From the NCBI GenBank assembly GCA_023838465.1, contig JAIVEQ010000033.1, positions 1 to 46,947 of the forward strand: a stretch of DNA of 46,947 nucleotides. The letters are read 5' to 3'. A program made the position numbers and the translations under genes. Under the pieces are notes generated by a model. That model made no database searches, was not told the origin of the DNA, and saw only the letters and a list, made by a program, of their open reading frames with translations. This DNA is from Candidatus Thiodiazotropha sp. (GTDB lineage Bacteria; Pseudomonadota; Gammaproteobacteria; Chromatiales; Chromatiaceae). Below, piece by piece: positions 1-7,562 of the stretch (within the stretch, counting starts at the first letter, position 1; the number at the start of each line of letters is the position of its first letter).

Positions 1-381
1 TTTCGTACACTGTAAATGCCTACAAGGCTATACTATGCTGCACATAATTGAATATTATGTCGTTGCGAAATCCGGATATAGCCGGTTTTTTTACTCGAAC
101 TTGATAAAGCAAAAAATAGAATCGAACAGTATGACCATGAACTCACTACCTTTAAGCAAGCTCTTACGACCCAAAACAGTAATGAGTATACATTACGCCA
201 ACAGGTTGAAAAAATGGCACTTCTCTGGCAAGCATCCACACTCATTCAGTATTCAGAGGAATATACTGCTGAAGCATTCGTGTTAAGCCGCATTTCTTGC
301 GACCACGGATACATGTACGGAACGCTCCCTGAATACCTACCCTTTAGAGATATTATAGATAGAGCCAAACCAAGCATTTAA
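1..381 (+). pseudogene. 3' remnant of an AidB-type acyl-CoA dehydrogenase
   Basis: An open frame from 82 to the TAA at 379-381 encodes about 99 residues with no start codon. It reads PVFLLELDKAKN at the beginning and ends with CDHGYMYGTLPEY and FRDIIDRAKPSI. This resembles from memory the C-terminal helical end of AidB/isovaleryl-CoA-dehydrogenase-like flavoproteins, which have a similar hydrophobic helix, a conserved GTLP and a final (I/V)ERA(R/K)P. Upstream, the matching residues (SLRNPDIAGF, 60-89) lie in another frame. The switch falls in a run of seven T at 86-92; removing one T would give a continuous NPDIAGFLLELDKAK. Stops further upstream (45-47 and 79-81) show more decay or the edge of a larger broken gene. 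The FAD-binding core is not in the window. The family call rests on motif memory, so it is moderate. Confidence 0.5.
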
Positions 382-494
382 GATTGAACAGAATTCGATA
401 CAACCCTAGCAGTCCAGTGGAAAATTAAAATATCACCGACCTATTTATTAAGCTGTCAAATAGAACAGATAGAGAGATAATGACCAATCCTAGA

Positions 495-860
495 CTAAAT
501 CACAAACTGCGCTACACCATCACGAAATGACCAATCGATATCATGGTTTTCAGTTATCGTAATCAACACATTGGCTGGATCAATACCGGGATCGGTTGCT
601 AAATTCTCAACCACTTTTGCATAAAAAGCCTGCTTTGATTTGTTCGAGCGGCCAGCCCTCATAACAAGATGCATCATAACCCGGTCTTCAGTCCGTTCCT
701 GAAATTGAAGACAATGCGGTTCTATTTCATGAATAATCTGGTACCGATCATCATCCGGAAAGCCCATGGTTTCAATCACGGCCGCGTTTACACCATCGGC
801 AATGGCTTTAATATATTGTTGGGATTTACCTTTCAATATCGATATATTGACTAGGGGCAT
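495..860 (-). CDS. Tautomerase family protein (4-oxalocrotonate tautomerase-like)
   Basis: This 121-residue protein begins M-P-L-V, so removal of Met exposes the N-terminal proline that acts as the catalytic base in the tautomerase superfamily. The body contains ADGVNAAVIETMGFPDDDRY near residues 21-40 and ends with DIDWSFRDGVAQFVI, close to the (N/D)WSFGNGVAQY ending of the Tautomerase_2 group. These are longer than the roughly 60-residue 4-OT subunits and hold two beta-alpha-beta units in one chain. A Shine-Dalgarno AGGA lies about 9 bases before the ATG. The substrate cannot be told from the sequence. The gene stands alone downstream of the desaturase, 176 bp away and on the same strand, so co-transcription is possible but not shown. 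Confidence 0.85.
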   Translation of the reverse strand: MPLVNISILKGKSQQYIKAIADGVNAAVIETMGFPDDDRYQIIHEIEPHCLQFQERTEDRVMMHLVMRAGRSNKSKQAFYAKVVENLATDPGIDPANVLITITENHDIDWSFRDGVAQFVI

Positions 861-1036
861 AGTAATATTCCTATGATGCTTCTGATTTGTTCATCATTCT
901 GCAAGAAGAGAACTGTAGACCTGAAATCAGCTGATTCAATTTATTGGCATTATTAGATTCCTGCATTCCTCGGAATGAGAAAAACATATTAACCAGAGCT
1001 CCAATCTTTATTAAATATAGTGTTCCTTTTAATATG

Positions 1037-2218
1037 TCAACGTATCGGAGACATACCGTAACACCTGACGAATGAGACAAACTCCTGCAATGCCTCCACA
1101 CCACTTGCTTCTGCCTGAACGCACCACTGGCTCAAAGCCTCCAGTCGTTTTTCATGACTGGATGCCTGTTGTTCCCAGATCTCCTGCAGACGTACCTTGA
1201 ACTGATAGACGTTGTTCAAGACGGTATTGTTGTCGAGTATTTCATTTAACTGCTTACGGTCACCGTCACTCAATAGCATGCTGTCGCGACGTACCAGGCG
1301 CGATGCATTGCGGTAGAGACGACGCAGGGGCCGTTTGGCATGACGTATCTCATTACGAAATACCGGCTCTAGTACTTTACGTCGATAGTCACTGAACAGC
1401 TGCAGTCTATTCACAGTCAGGGCTGCTATTGCTTCCAGATCGAGTTGTGGGCGCTCTGCAACAAAAGCACGCTTTGGTGCAACCTTGAGCACTTTGGCCA
1501 GACGAATGAAGGTGAAGAGTTTGATATAGAACCAGCCCAGATCAAATTCAAACCAGCGGTTAGATAGCTTTGCCGAGCTACCGTAAGCGTGATGGTTATT
1601 GTGTAACTCCTCACCACCAATCAGGATGCCCCAGGGAACGATATTGGTGGCGGCATTGGGGATCTCGAAGTTGCGATAGCCCCAGTAGTGACCGATACCG
1701 TTGATCACACCGGCAGCCCAGAAAGGAATCCATATCATCTGAATGGCCCAGATCGTCAATCCTGCAGGCCCCAACAATACAAATTCAGTTACCAGCAATA
1801 GAGAGATGCCCAGGTAGTTGAAACGCTTATAGAGGTGATTTTCAATCCAGTCGTCCGGTGTACCTTTACCGTATCGCTGCAGGGTTTCATGATTTTCCGC
1901 CTCCTGCTGATAAAGCTCTGCACCCTGCCACAGCACCTTTTTCAATCCTCTGGTTTGTGGGCTGTGAGGGTCATCCTCGGTTTCACACTTTGCATGATGC
2001 TTGCGGTGTATGGCTACCCACTCCTGGGTGACCATGCCGGTCGTCAGCCATAGCCAGAAACGAAAAAAATGGCTCAGGATAGGGTGTAGTTTCAGTGCCT
2101 TATGGGCTTGGTGGCGATGAAGAAAAACGGTTACCGAGATGATGGTGATGTGGGTAAGCACCAGGGTAAGTACGAAATAACCGGATAGAGAGAACTCGAA
2201 TAAGCCATTGAATATCAT
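1037..2218 (-). CDS. Acyl-CoA/acyl-lipid delta-9 fatty acid desaturase
   Basis: The 393-residue protein is an integral-membrane, di-iron, oxygen-dependent desaturase. All three histidine clusters are present: HRHQAH (34-39), HRKHH (71-75) and HNNHH (206-210), together with the NGIGHYWGYRNFE segment (173-185) that supplies a further metal-ligand His. Hydrophobic segments lie near residues 12-32, 50-64 and 136-172. The desaturase domain ends near residue 260; about 130 basic, helical residues follow, as in Pseudomonas DesA-like enzymes of about 394 residues. It should introduce a cis double bond into saturated acyl chains aerobically, adjusting membrane fluidity. An AGG lies about 7 bases before the ATG. 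No electron-donor ferredoxin or reductase gene is adjacent. DesA and DesB types cannot be separated here. Confidence 0.9.
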   Translation of the reverse strand: MIFNGLFEFSLSGYFVLTLVLTHITIISVTVFLHRHQAHKALKLHPILSHFFRFWLWLTTGMVTQEWVAIHRKHHAKCETEDDPHSPQTRGLKKVLWQGAELYQQEAENHETLQRYGKGTPDDWIENHLYKRFNYLGISLLLVTEFVLLGPAGLTIWAIQMIWIPFWAAGVINGIGHYWGYRNFEIPNAATNIVPWGILIGGEELHNNHHAYGSSAKLSNRWFEFDLGWFYIKLFTFIRLAKVLKVAPKRAFVAERPQLDLEAIAALTVNRLQLFSDYRRKVLEPVFRNEIRHAKRPLRRLYRNASRLVRRDSMLLSDGDRKQLNEILDNNTVLNNVYQFKVRLQEIWEQQASSHEKRLEALSQWCVQAEASGVEALQEFVSFVRCYGMSPIR

Positions 2219-2482
2219 AAGAAACCTACAGGTATAAATGACATCTTGTCGGTGGCGGTAAGTGGAATACCTCTCAAGTGTACCCCAATCAGCGATGCCG
2301 CCAATGTTAAATTAAACGACAGGCGACTAATTCCATGAAGTATATACGGTACTTTCTATCCTGCTTGATTGTTTGTGAAAATCCTCTGTCCTGGGGGCGC
2401 AATACACGCAGTTTTTGACCGTCAAGTCAGACATAATGTGTAAAAAAAGTCTTGTTGTCTGTGTCAAAAAGGAAACCAATCA

Positions 2483-3691
2483 TCAGGTCAGCGAGAGCAA
2501 CGCAGAAACCAGCATCTTGGAATCGTAAAAAGGAGCGCTACGTTTACTTATCAGGGGGACATCGATAACCTGAATGTTCAATTCACGAACAAGCTTCGCC
2601 GATAACTTGGAGGGATAGCTCCCGTTTCTTTTGTCCAACAGTACGAAGTTCAACAGACTTTCTGGCGTACAGCTTTTCGGTACATCATCTTTCAGATAGG
2701 TCATCAGTTTTTGTAATGAATCGTTCATTGTCATCCCTACCTGCTCCGGATCTGAGCCCAGATTAGGGATATACACCTTCGGACAATCATTGGCTGCTAT
2801 CGAGGCAGCAACACCCTGAGGAAGCAGGTTCGCTATCATACTGGAGTAGAAACTGCCCGGCGGATAGCAGATCAATTCTGCCTGCTGAATAAGCTTATGA
2901 TTCTTTTTTCGTAGCTGTGGTTTTACGGGAATATATTTGTCCAGTCGCTTAGAAACGGAGAGTCGGTCCACTGCTGATGTAAGTGGATCGACCTCTTTCC
3001 CGGTTAGCAGATGTTGGCCGATAATGCGGCTACCATTCTTGAGTTCTGCGGTCAGGTGATAATTATCATTCACTACCGCCCGCACAATACCTTGTACACC
3101 AACCAGTTTCTCAAACAGAAAAATAATCGGATCGAGATGTTCATGATTATTGAGGTAGCCACCGGTCAAGATCAGGTTGCCGATACTGGCGCCACGCAGA
3201 TCAAATTTGACCGGCATTGCGTCATAAAAATAACCCAGCTGATTGCGAATAATACGACGCATCGGATTGAGCACCGGATCCACAAGCGGGTGCCTGCCAC
3301 GAATCATGGATTCAAGGTGATCCAGCAACTGTCCCTTTCTTGCCTTGTCGGGAAAGCGATAGGTGAACAGGTTATATATCTCTGGATGCCCTGTTACCGT
3401 TTCGTCAGCCAGTGCAATCAGGCGGCTGCGCAAGTCACCGATCGAGGGCATCGCAAAGGCCTTGCGTAACTTGGCAGAGCTACCTCCGGAATCGAACGGT
3501 GTGACCAGATGAATCGAGTTGTGTGTGTAGTTTTTTAAAACCCGGCTTACATCGTTCAGCGCGGTTCCACCACTAAAGAAGAGTATCTTTGGACCAAGCT
3601 CTGGGGCTCTTCGATAACGGCTGATTCTCACCGGGTCCGGGATTCGGACAGAACGGGTAATATAGACTGTTTCCAGGGGCTGTCGGCTCAT
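2483..3691 (-). CDS. CofD-like protein, GAK-system type
   Basis: This 402-residue protein belongs to the CofD/YvcK fold (2-phospho-L-lactate transferase-like). The N-terminal SGGTAL (40-45) is the nucleotide-binding glycine loop, and DSGGSSAKLRKAF (67-79) followed by IGDLRSRLIALADE (84-97) is the family signature. The phrases NYTHNSIHLVTPF and PEIYNLFTYRFP match the subgroup called 'CofD-related protein, GAK system'. I chose the ATG at 3691, not one 57 bases upstream, because the family similarity starts soon after it and an AGG sits 7 bases before it. GAK cassettes normally also carry an HprK-related kinase and an ATP-grasp gene; neither is nearby. It is unlikely to make coenzyme F420, since no other F420 gene is present. 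The substrate is unknown. Confidence 0.8.
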   Translation of the reverse strand: MSRQPLETVYITRSVRIPDPVRISRYRRAPELGPKILFFSGGTALNDVSRVLKNYTHNSIHLVTPFDSGGSSAKLRKAFAMPSIGDLRSRLIALADETVTGHPEIYNLFTYRFPDKARKGQLLDHLESMIRGRHPLVDPVLNPMRRIIRNQLGYFYDAMPVKFDLRGASIGNLILTGGYLNNHEHLDPIIFLFEKLVGVQGIVRAVVNDNYHLTAELKNGSRIIGQHLLTGKEVDPLTSAVDRLSVSKRLDKYIPVKPQLRKKNHKLIQQAELICYPPGSFYSSMIANLLPQGVAASIAANDCPKVYIPNLGSDPEQVGMTMNDSLQKLMTYLKDDVPKSCTPESLLNFVLLDKRNGSYPSKLSAKLVRELNIQVIDVPLISKRSAPFYDSKMLVSALLSLT

Positions 3692-3843
3692 GATGATGCC
3701 TGATGGATAGTCCAGAACCCCATGCCACAGTACCTGAACAGGCACCAAGAAAAATCACCTATTTGATCACCCAATTTGTTTACCCAATCAATCACAGCAT
3801 GCCCCTCAACGTCTACAGTATAGCCTGGATTTTACCCTAGACT

Positions 3844-4491
3844 TTACTTTATGGCTGGCTGAACCATCGTTGATAGCTTAGCTGCATCAGTTAAGGTGAT
3901 TGCACCACGCCGGGTAGAGACAACACCTTCGGCAACGAAGCCCTGCATAAGCCGGGCGATGACCTCGCGAGTTGTCCCAAGATGACCAGCCAGTGCTTGC
4001 TGAGTCATTTTCAGCACCCCCTCTTCCGTGGCATTACTCAAGATGAAATTGGCCAATCGTTGGTCCAGATTACAGGCATGTACCTGCTCCAGCTCATTCA
4101 TGAGACGGAATACGAGAGCGGATAGCGCCTTGACCGTCAGGTCCTGTACCGATGCTTCACGCTCAAACAGCTGTCGGTAGAGTGGGCCAGGGATGATATC
4201 GACACTTGTATCGGCATCCGTTTCAACCCAGGCAGGGTAAAGTAGATCGTTGAATAAGCAGTTGAGCGCCAATACACAGGTTTCGCCGGGCTGTATAAAA
4301 TAGAGGGTTGCTTCACTACCTTGAGGTGTAAAGGTAAATACACGCAATCGACCCTTACTGACCAGGTAGGCGCCGGAAACGCACTGCCCCTTATGAATGA
4401 CAGATGTCGGGTTCTTGAAGTGTTTATGTAACACACCTTCATCAAGAAGCTTCATGCCCTCGGATGAAAGGTTGAGCAATGTATCGGTCAC
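3844..4491 (-). CDS. Crp/Fnr family transcriptional regulator
   Basis: The 215-residue protein has an N-terminal cyclic-nucleotide-binding-type beta barrel (about 20-115, with SGAYLVSKGRLRVF at 39-52), a dimerisation helix (about 118-140) and a C-terminal winged helix with recognition motif MTQQALAGHLGTTREVIARL (162-181). The N-terminus lacks the cysteine cluster of FNR, so it is not a classical [4Fe-4S] oxygen sensor; Cys72 and Cys78 lie in the effector region. The start is GTG at 4491 with a strong GGAGGAG about 6 bases upstream. It lies 147 bp downstream of the di-heme peroxidase gene on the same strand. I infer that it may control that gene, but the signal sensed (redox, NO or other) is not visible. 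Confidence 0.9.
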   Translation of the reverse strand: MTDTLLNLSSEGMKLLDEGVLHKHFKNPTSVIHKGQCVSGAYLVSKGRLRVFTFTPQGSEATLYFIQPGETCVLALNCLFNDLLYPAWVETDADTSVDIIPGPLYRQLFEREASVQDLTVKALSALVFRLMNELEQVHACNLDQRLANFILSNATEEGVLKMTQQALAGHLGTTREVIARLMQGFVAEGVVSTRRGAITLTDAAKLSTMVQPAIK

Positions 4492-4638
4492 TGGTACTCC
4501 TCCGATCCAGGTGACGACATCTTACCGTAAAGTTGCCTGGTGTGGTGTAACGATAGCGGGTAGCCTCCTATACCACCTGAAGCCTGCCTTTTATAGTGAT
4601 GACGTGGCATTAATGAAATATGTGATCCTGGACGAAGG

Positions 4639-6039
4639 CTAGTTATTTACATAAGCCACCCCAGCCTGTGCCTTTGACATATGGATGCGTTGGACCAACT
4701 TTTCGCTGCTAAGCGCATGCAGAAAAGCAACGATATCATTCACCTCATGCTCATCCAGTACTGGACGGTCGAGCCGCGTCAGCACTTTGTTCGTATCGGC
4801 CCACAGCAGATAACGTCCGGTTCGTCCTAGCTGTACACTGGACATGACACGCACCGCCTCTGCAAGGTCGGTGACGGAGCCGTTGTGAAACCATGGACCG
4901 GTGAGTGCTACATTTCGCAGCGACGAGATTCGCCAACTACCACGACCACTACCTGCCCCGGCAGCGCCACTATCCTGAGTCAGCTCATATTGCTGCTCAT
5001 AGGGGGTGGGATAGATGGGAAATATACGCATCGGTGCACGGGAATCGAATACGCTGGCACCACTGAAGTTGGGTCCGAAATGACAGCTGACACAACCCTG
5101 TGACTGGAACAAAGCCATACCCCGAAGCTGCTCCGAACTCAGTGCATCGAGGTCGCCACGCACAAATCGATCATAGGGTGTGTCAGGAGTAATCAGTGTA
5201 CGCTCATAAGCAGCGATGGCCTCAGCTATACGATCGATGGTTATCGGCTGTTCAATACCGAAGGCTTGTGCAAACGCCAGGTGATAGGTTGTATCCTGTT
5301 GGACCCGCTGCTCTACCGCTGTTAACGATACCATGCCCATCTCAATGGGGTTTACCAATGGTCCTTTAGCCTGCTCCTCAAGTGAAGCGGCTCGCCCATC
5401 CCAGAACAATACCGACTGAAAAGCAGTATTCCATACTGTTGGAGCATTACGCCCTCCCTGCTGACCATTAATGCCTATGGACGTTGCTCGACTGTCATCA
5501 CCACTCCCACCAATCACATCGTGACAGGCGCTACAGGATAGGGTGCCATCGAGGGAGAGATTCTTATCAAAAAACAGGCGTTCCCCCAATGCTACCTTTT
5601 CCGGGGTAACAGGGTTGTTCTCCGGTGAAGGCGCTTGCTCCGGCAGCGCTTCCCAGACATAGGTCAAATTAGCGGTCGTTGCATTCGATCCACTAGATGC
5701 TGACTCACTACCCATAGGCAAGGGTTGCCAGACAAAGCGTTGTGGAGCTGTCATGCCATAAAGTGGATCGGCTACTGCCACGGGTCTCTCGACAATATCT
5801 TTTTGGATCAGGGGTTCTACCAAAGTCTCAGGAAAATTTGCTATGGCAAGAATAATGACCAGTTTGAGAGCGAAGGCAAGGATACCTGTACCCAATGCTG
5901 TGGCCAGTAGCCACTGTCTACCTCTGGCCAGCCCGCCCTTTGGACCGAGATCGTAACGCACCATCGTTAGTAACACACCAGAGCCCACCAGTAGTGTAAT
6001 GACTGCAACACCCTGAATATTGATGCTCGCGTTATTCAT
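4639..6039 (-). CDS. Membrane-anchored di-heme cytochrome c peroxidase (MauG/CcpA family)
   Basis: The 466-residue protein carries two c-type heme sites, CSACH (169-173) and CVSCH (316-320), in the spacing of bacterial di-heme cytochrome c peroxidases. Other family marks are LGERLFFDKNLSLDGTLSC (151-169), RNAPTVWN (197-204) and the late GPWFHNGSVTDLAEAV (381-396). Instead of a cleavable signal it has two membrane segments (about 10-27 and 44-68) with a positively charged loop between them. By the positive-inside rule this puts both termini, and the heme domain, in the periplasm. It should reduce hydrogen peroxide with electrons from a c-type cytochrome; a MauG-like oxidation role cannot be excluded. 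The ATG follows GGAAG by 5 bases. Confidence 0.9.
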   Translation of the reverse strand: MNNASINIQGVAVITLLVGSGVLLTMVRYDLGPKGGLARGRQWLLATALGTGILAFALKLVIILAIANFPETLVEPLIQKDIVERPVAVADPLYGMTAPQRFVWQPLPMGSESASSGSNATTANLTYVWEALPEQAPSPENNPVTPEKVALGERLFFDKNLSLDGTLSCSACHDVIGGSGDDSRATSIGINGQQGGRNAPTVWNTAFQSVLFWDGRAASLEEQAKGPLVNPIEMGMVSLTAVEQRVQQDTTYHLAFAQAFGIEQPITIDRIAEAIAAYERTLITPDTPYDRFVRGDLDALSSEQLRGMALFQSQGCVSCHFGPNFSGASVFDSRAPMRIFPIYPTPYEQQYELTQDSGAAGAGSGRGSWRISSLRNVALTGPWFHNGSVTDLAEAVRVMSSVQLGRTGRYLLWADTNKVLTRLDRPVLDEHEVNDIVAFLHALSSEKLVQRIHMSKAQAGVAYVNN

Positions 6040-6120
6040 GTCGACTTCCTATCCTCCCTATATTCTTACCCTATCAACTGCATCCCTGATGACAGTGGTT
6101 CAGGGTTTTGAGAGACCAAG

Positions 6121-6136
6121 TTGTCGCAAGTTACAA
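6121..6136. promoter_or_regulatory. Candidate Crp/Fnr-type operator, distal to the peroxidase gene
   Basis: The 16-bp sequence has inverted ends TTGT and ACAA with a C and G symmetric in the centre (TTGTcgCaaGttACAA), similar in length and outline to FNR/DNR-family sites. Its centre is 34 bp, about three helical turns, from the centre of the second palindrome. Assignment to the neighbouring Crp/Fnr gene is inference. Confidence 0.35.
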
Positions 6137-6154
6137 AAACCTTCGACATAGTTC

Positions 6155-6170
6155 TGTAGCAAATGCTACA
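6155..6170. promoter_or_regulatory. Palindrome TGTAGC-N4-GCTACA, candidate operator
   Basis: A perfect inverted repeat of six bases on each side of AAAT lies about 115 bp upstream of the peroxidase ATG. The 16-bp length and symmetric TGT/ACA ends are typical of Crp/Fnr-family operators. A Crp/Fnr regulator is encoded just downstream of the peroxidase gene. Confidence 0.4.
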
Positions 6171-6334
6171 CACTACATCTACCTATTTTGTAGTAATGCC
6201 TTCAGACATAAATGGGGTAGACAGGAATGAATCTTCTAGCGTGATTTTCTGATCAATGACATGATAGGCAAACCAAATAGGTATTTAATACCTTATTTCC
6301 GAGGCCAATATTTATTGTAAGGAATCTTCAGATA

Positions 6335-6691
6335 ATGAGTAGCTCTTCAGCCGAAATGAATAGTAAAAAGGCCGAATCTGAGAAGACAATTACACTGTTG
6401 GTGTATGCGCTGCAAGCTGCCTCTTTTCTCTTTGTCATCACATTTCTGATTGCTGTCATCATTAACTATGTAAAAAAGGATGATGTAGAAAATACCTGGC
6501 TGGAATCACACTTCAGATGGCAGATCAGGACATTCTGGTACAGCCTCTTGTGGATGGCTATAGGTTTTCTCACAACCCTGATCGTTGTTGGTTACATCGT
6601 TCTGTTTGTCAACGCCATATGGCTGATCTACAGAATAATAAAGGGCTGGTTAAGACTCGCTGATGAAAAGGAGATGTATACAACTGGCTAG
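6335..6691 (+). CDS. Small membrane protein, DUF4870/Tic20-like
   Basis: This 118-residue protein has three predicted membrane segments (about 20-45, 66-84 and 86-106). Its central sequence, ESHFRWQIRTFWYSLLW, is the conserved stretch between the first two helices in small bacterial proteins of the DUF4870 type ('LESHFRWQIRTFW'). The family has no established function. AAGGA lies about 10 bases before the ATG. It is divergent from the peroxidase gene and 56 bp upstream of another membrane-protein gene on the same strand, so the two may form a small operon. Confidence 0.75.
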   Translation: MSSSSAEMNSKKAESEKTITLLVYALQAASFLFVITFLIAVIINYVKKDDVENTWLESHFRWQIRTFWYSLLWMAIGFLTTLIVVGYIVLFVNAIWLIYRIIKGWLRLADEKEMYTTG

Positions 6692-6747
6692 TACTTCTTC
6701 AAGATAACCCGTTTATAATTGACCTTTATTTCATTAAAGCATTCACG

Positions 6748-7536
6748 ATGCAACAACAACGCCCCCCTTTATTATCGCCCAAGCGACTCAAAGAGGCCCT
6801 CATTCGGGGTGCCATATGGGCCTTTATCGGGCTACTCTACGCCATGCTTTTTGTCTTCTTCGCTGCATTTTCAGACTATTGGCAACTACCGATTGACCCA
6901 CTACTTTTTGCTGGCGTACTGGCGGGTACGCTCGGTGCTTTAATCTATAGCAGCATGCGTCTCGCTGTTTTAATGACAGTGATTATCTCTCCAATCTGCA
7001 TCTTTTATTTCATACTTGCCAGTCATCCTGTCAATGTTCTCTATCTATTGCTCCTGGTATCCGTATTGGGCGCGATTATAGGTGCAATGTATGGCGTCTT
7101 CTCTATGGGATCACGGGTTAATCGCGCTGATGCAAAAACCCTTGCAGGCTTCAGTGCAGGCTGGCTGGCATCGCTCGGCTATCTTTTACTGTCCAGTTTT
7201 ACCGATGTGCTGGCGTTAAGCACCATTGTCGCTTTGATGTGCCCTGTTACGGGTATTATTTATGTCTCTTTGGTGCCAGGTTTCATCAAATTATATGACA
7301 ACCTGCTACCGCCGGTAGGCGATGGCCTGATCGTCGGAATCGGGGTTTCCGGTTTTGTCGCACTCAGTTTTTTTGTGATGATCAGCAGTGTAGACAGCAA
7401 CGTGGCTGGACCACTCTTAGCTGCACTGGAAGTCATTCAATTGACATTGCCCGGTGCTGCTATAGGAGGCATCCTCGGTGGAGGTTTTGCCGGTATCCTC
7501 TCGGGGATACTATTGACTGACTGGCAGGATCTATAG
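6748..7536 (+). CDS. Polytopic inner-membrane protein of unknown function
   Basis: I do not recognise this 262-residue protein. It is very hydrophobic, with about seven to eight membrane segments (approximate positions 18-42, 50-67, 71-90, 94-120, 130-150, 154-175, 192-214 and 232-255) and glycine-rich helices such as GAAIGGILGGGFAGILSG near the C-terminus. The N-terminus is short, cytosolic and basic. No transporter signature, binding motif or charged catalytic pair is evident. The Shine-Dalgarno is weak. It follows the small DUF4870-like gene and converges with gnd, leaving only 26 bp between stop codons. Confidence 0.65.
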   Translation: MQQQRPPLLSPKRLKEALIRGAIWAFIGLLYAMLFVFFAAFSDYWQLPIDPLLFAGVLAGTLGALIYSSMRLAVLMTVIISPICIFYFILASHPVNVLYLLLLVSVLGAIIGAMYGVFSMGSRVNRADAKTLAGFSAGWLASLGYLLLSSFTDVLALSTIVALMCPVTGIIYVSLVPGFIKLYDNLLPPVGDGLIVGIGVSGFVALSFFVMISSVDSNVAGPLLAALEVIQLTLPGAAIGGILGGGFAGILSGILLTDWQDL

Positions 7537-7562
7537 CCATATCAACCGCAAGAAAGGAAATT

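Larger units (their letters stand above)
6040..6334. promoter_or_regulatory. Divergent upstream region of the peroxidase and membrane-protein genes
   Basis: This 295-bp AT-rich stretch separates two divergent start codons, so it must carry promoters for both directions. No gene is visible in it. It contains two 16-bp palindromes (6121-6136 and 6155-6170), annotated separately. I could not place -35/-10 pairs with confidence. Confidence 0.5.

Noticed and set aside
871..1104. Small frame overlapping the end of the desaturase gene
   Set aside because: It overlaps the real gene in another frame and has no motif or ribosome-binding site.
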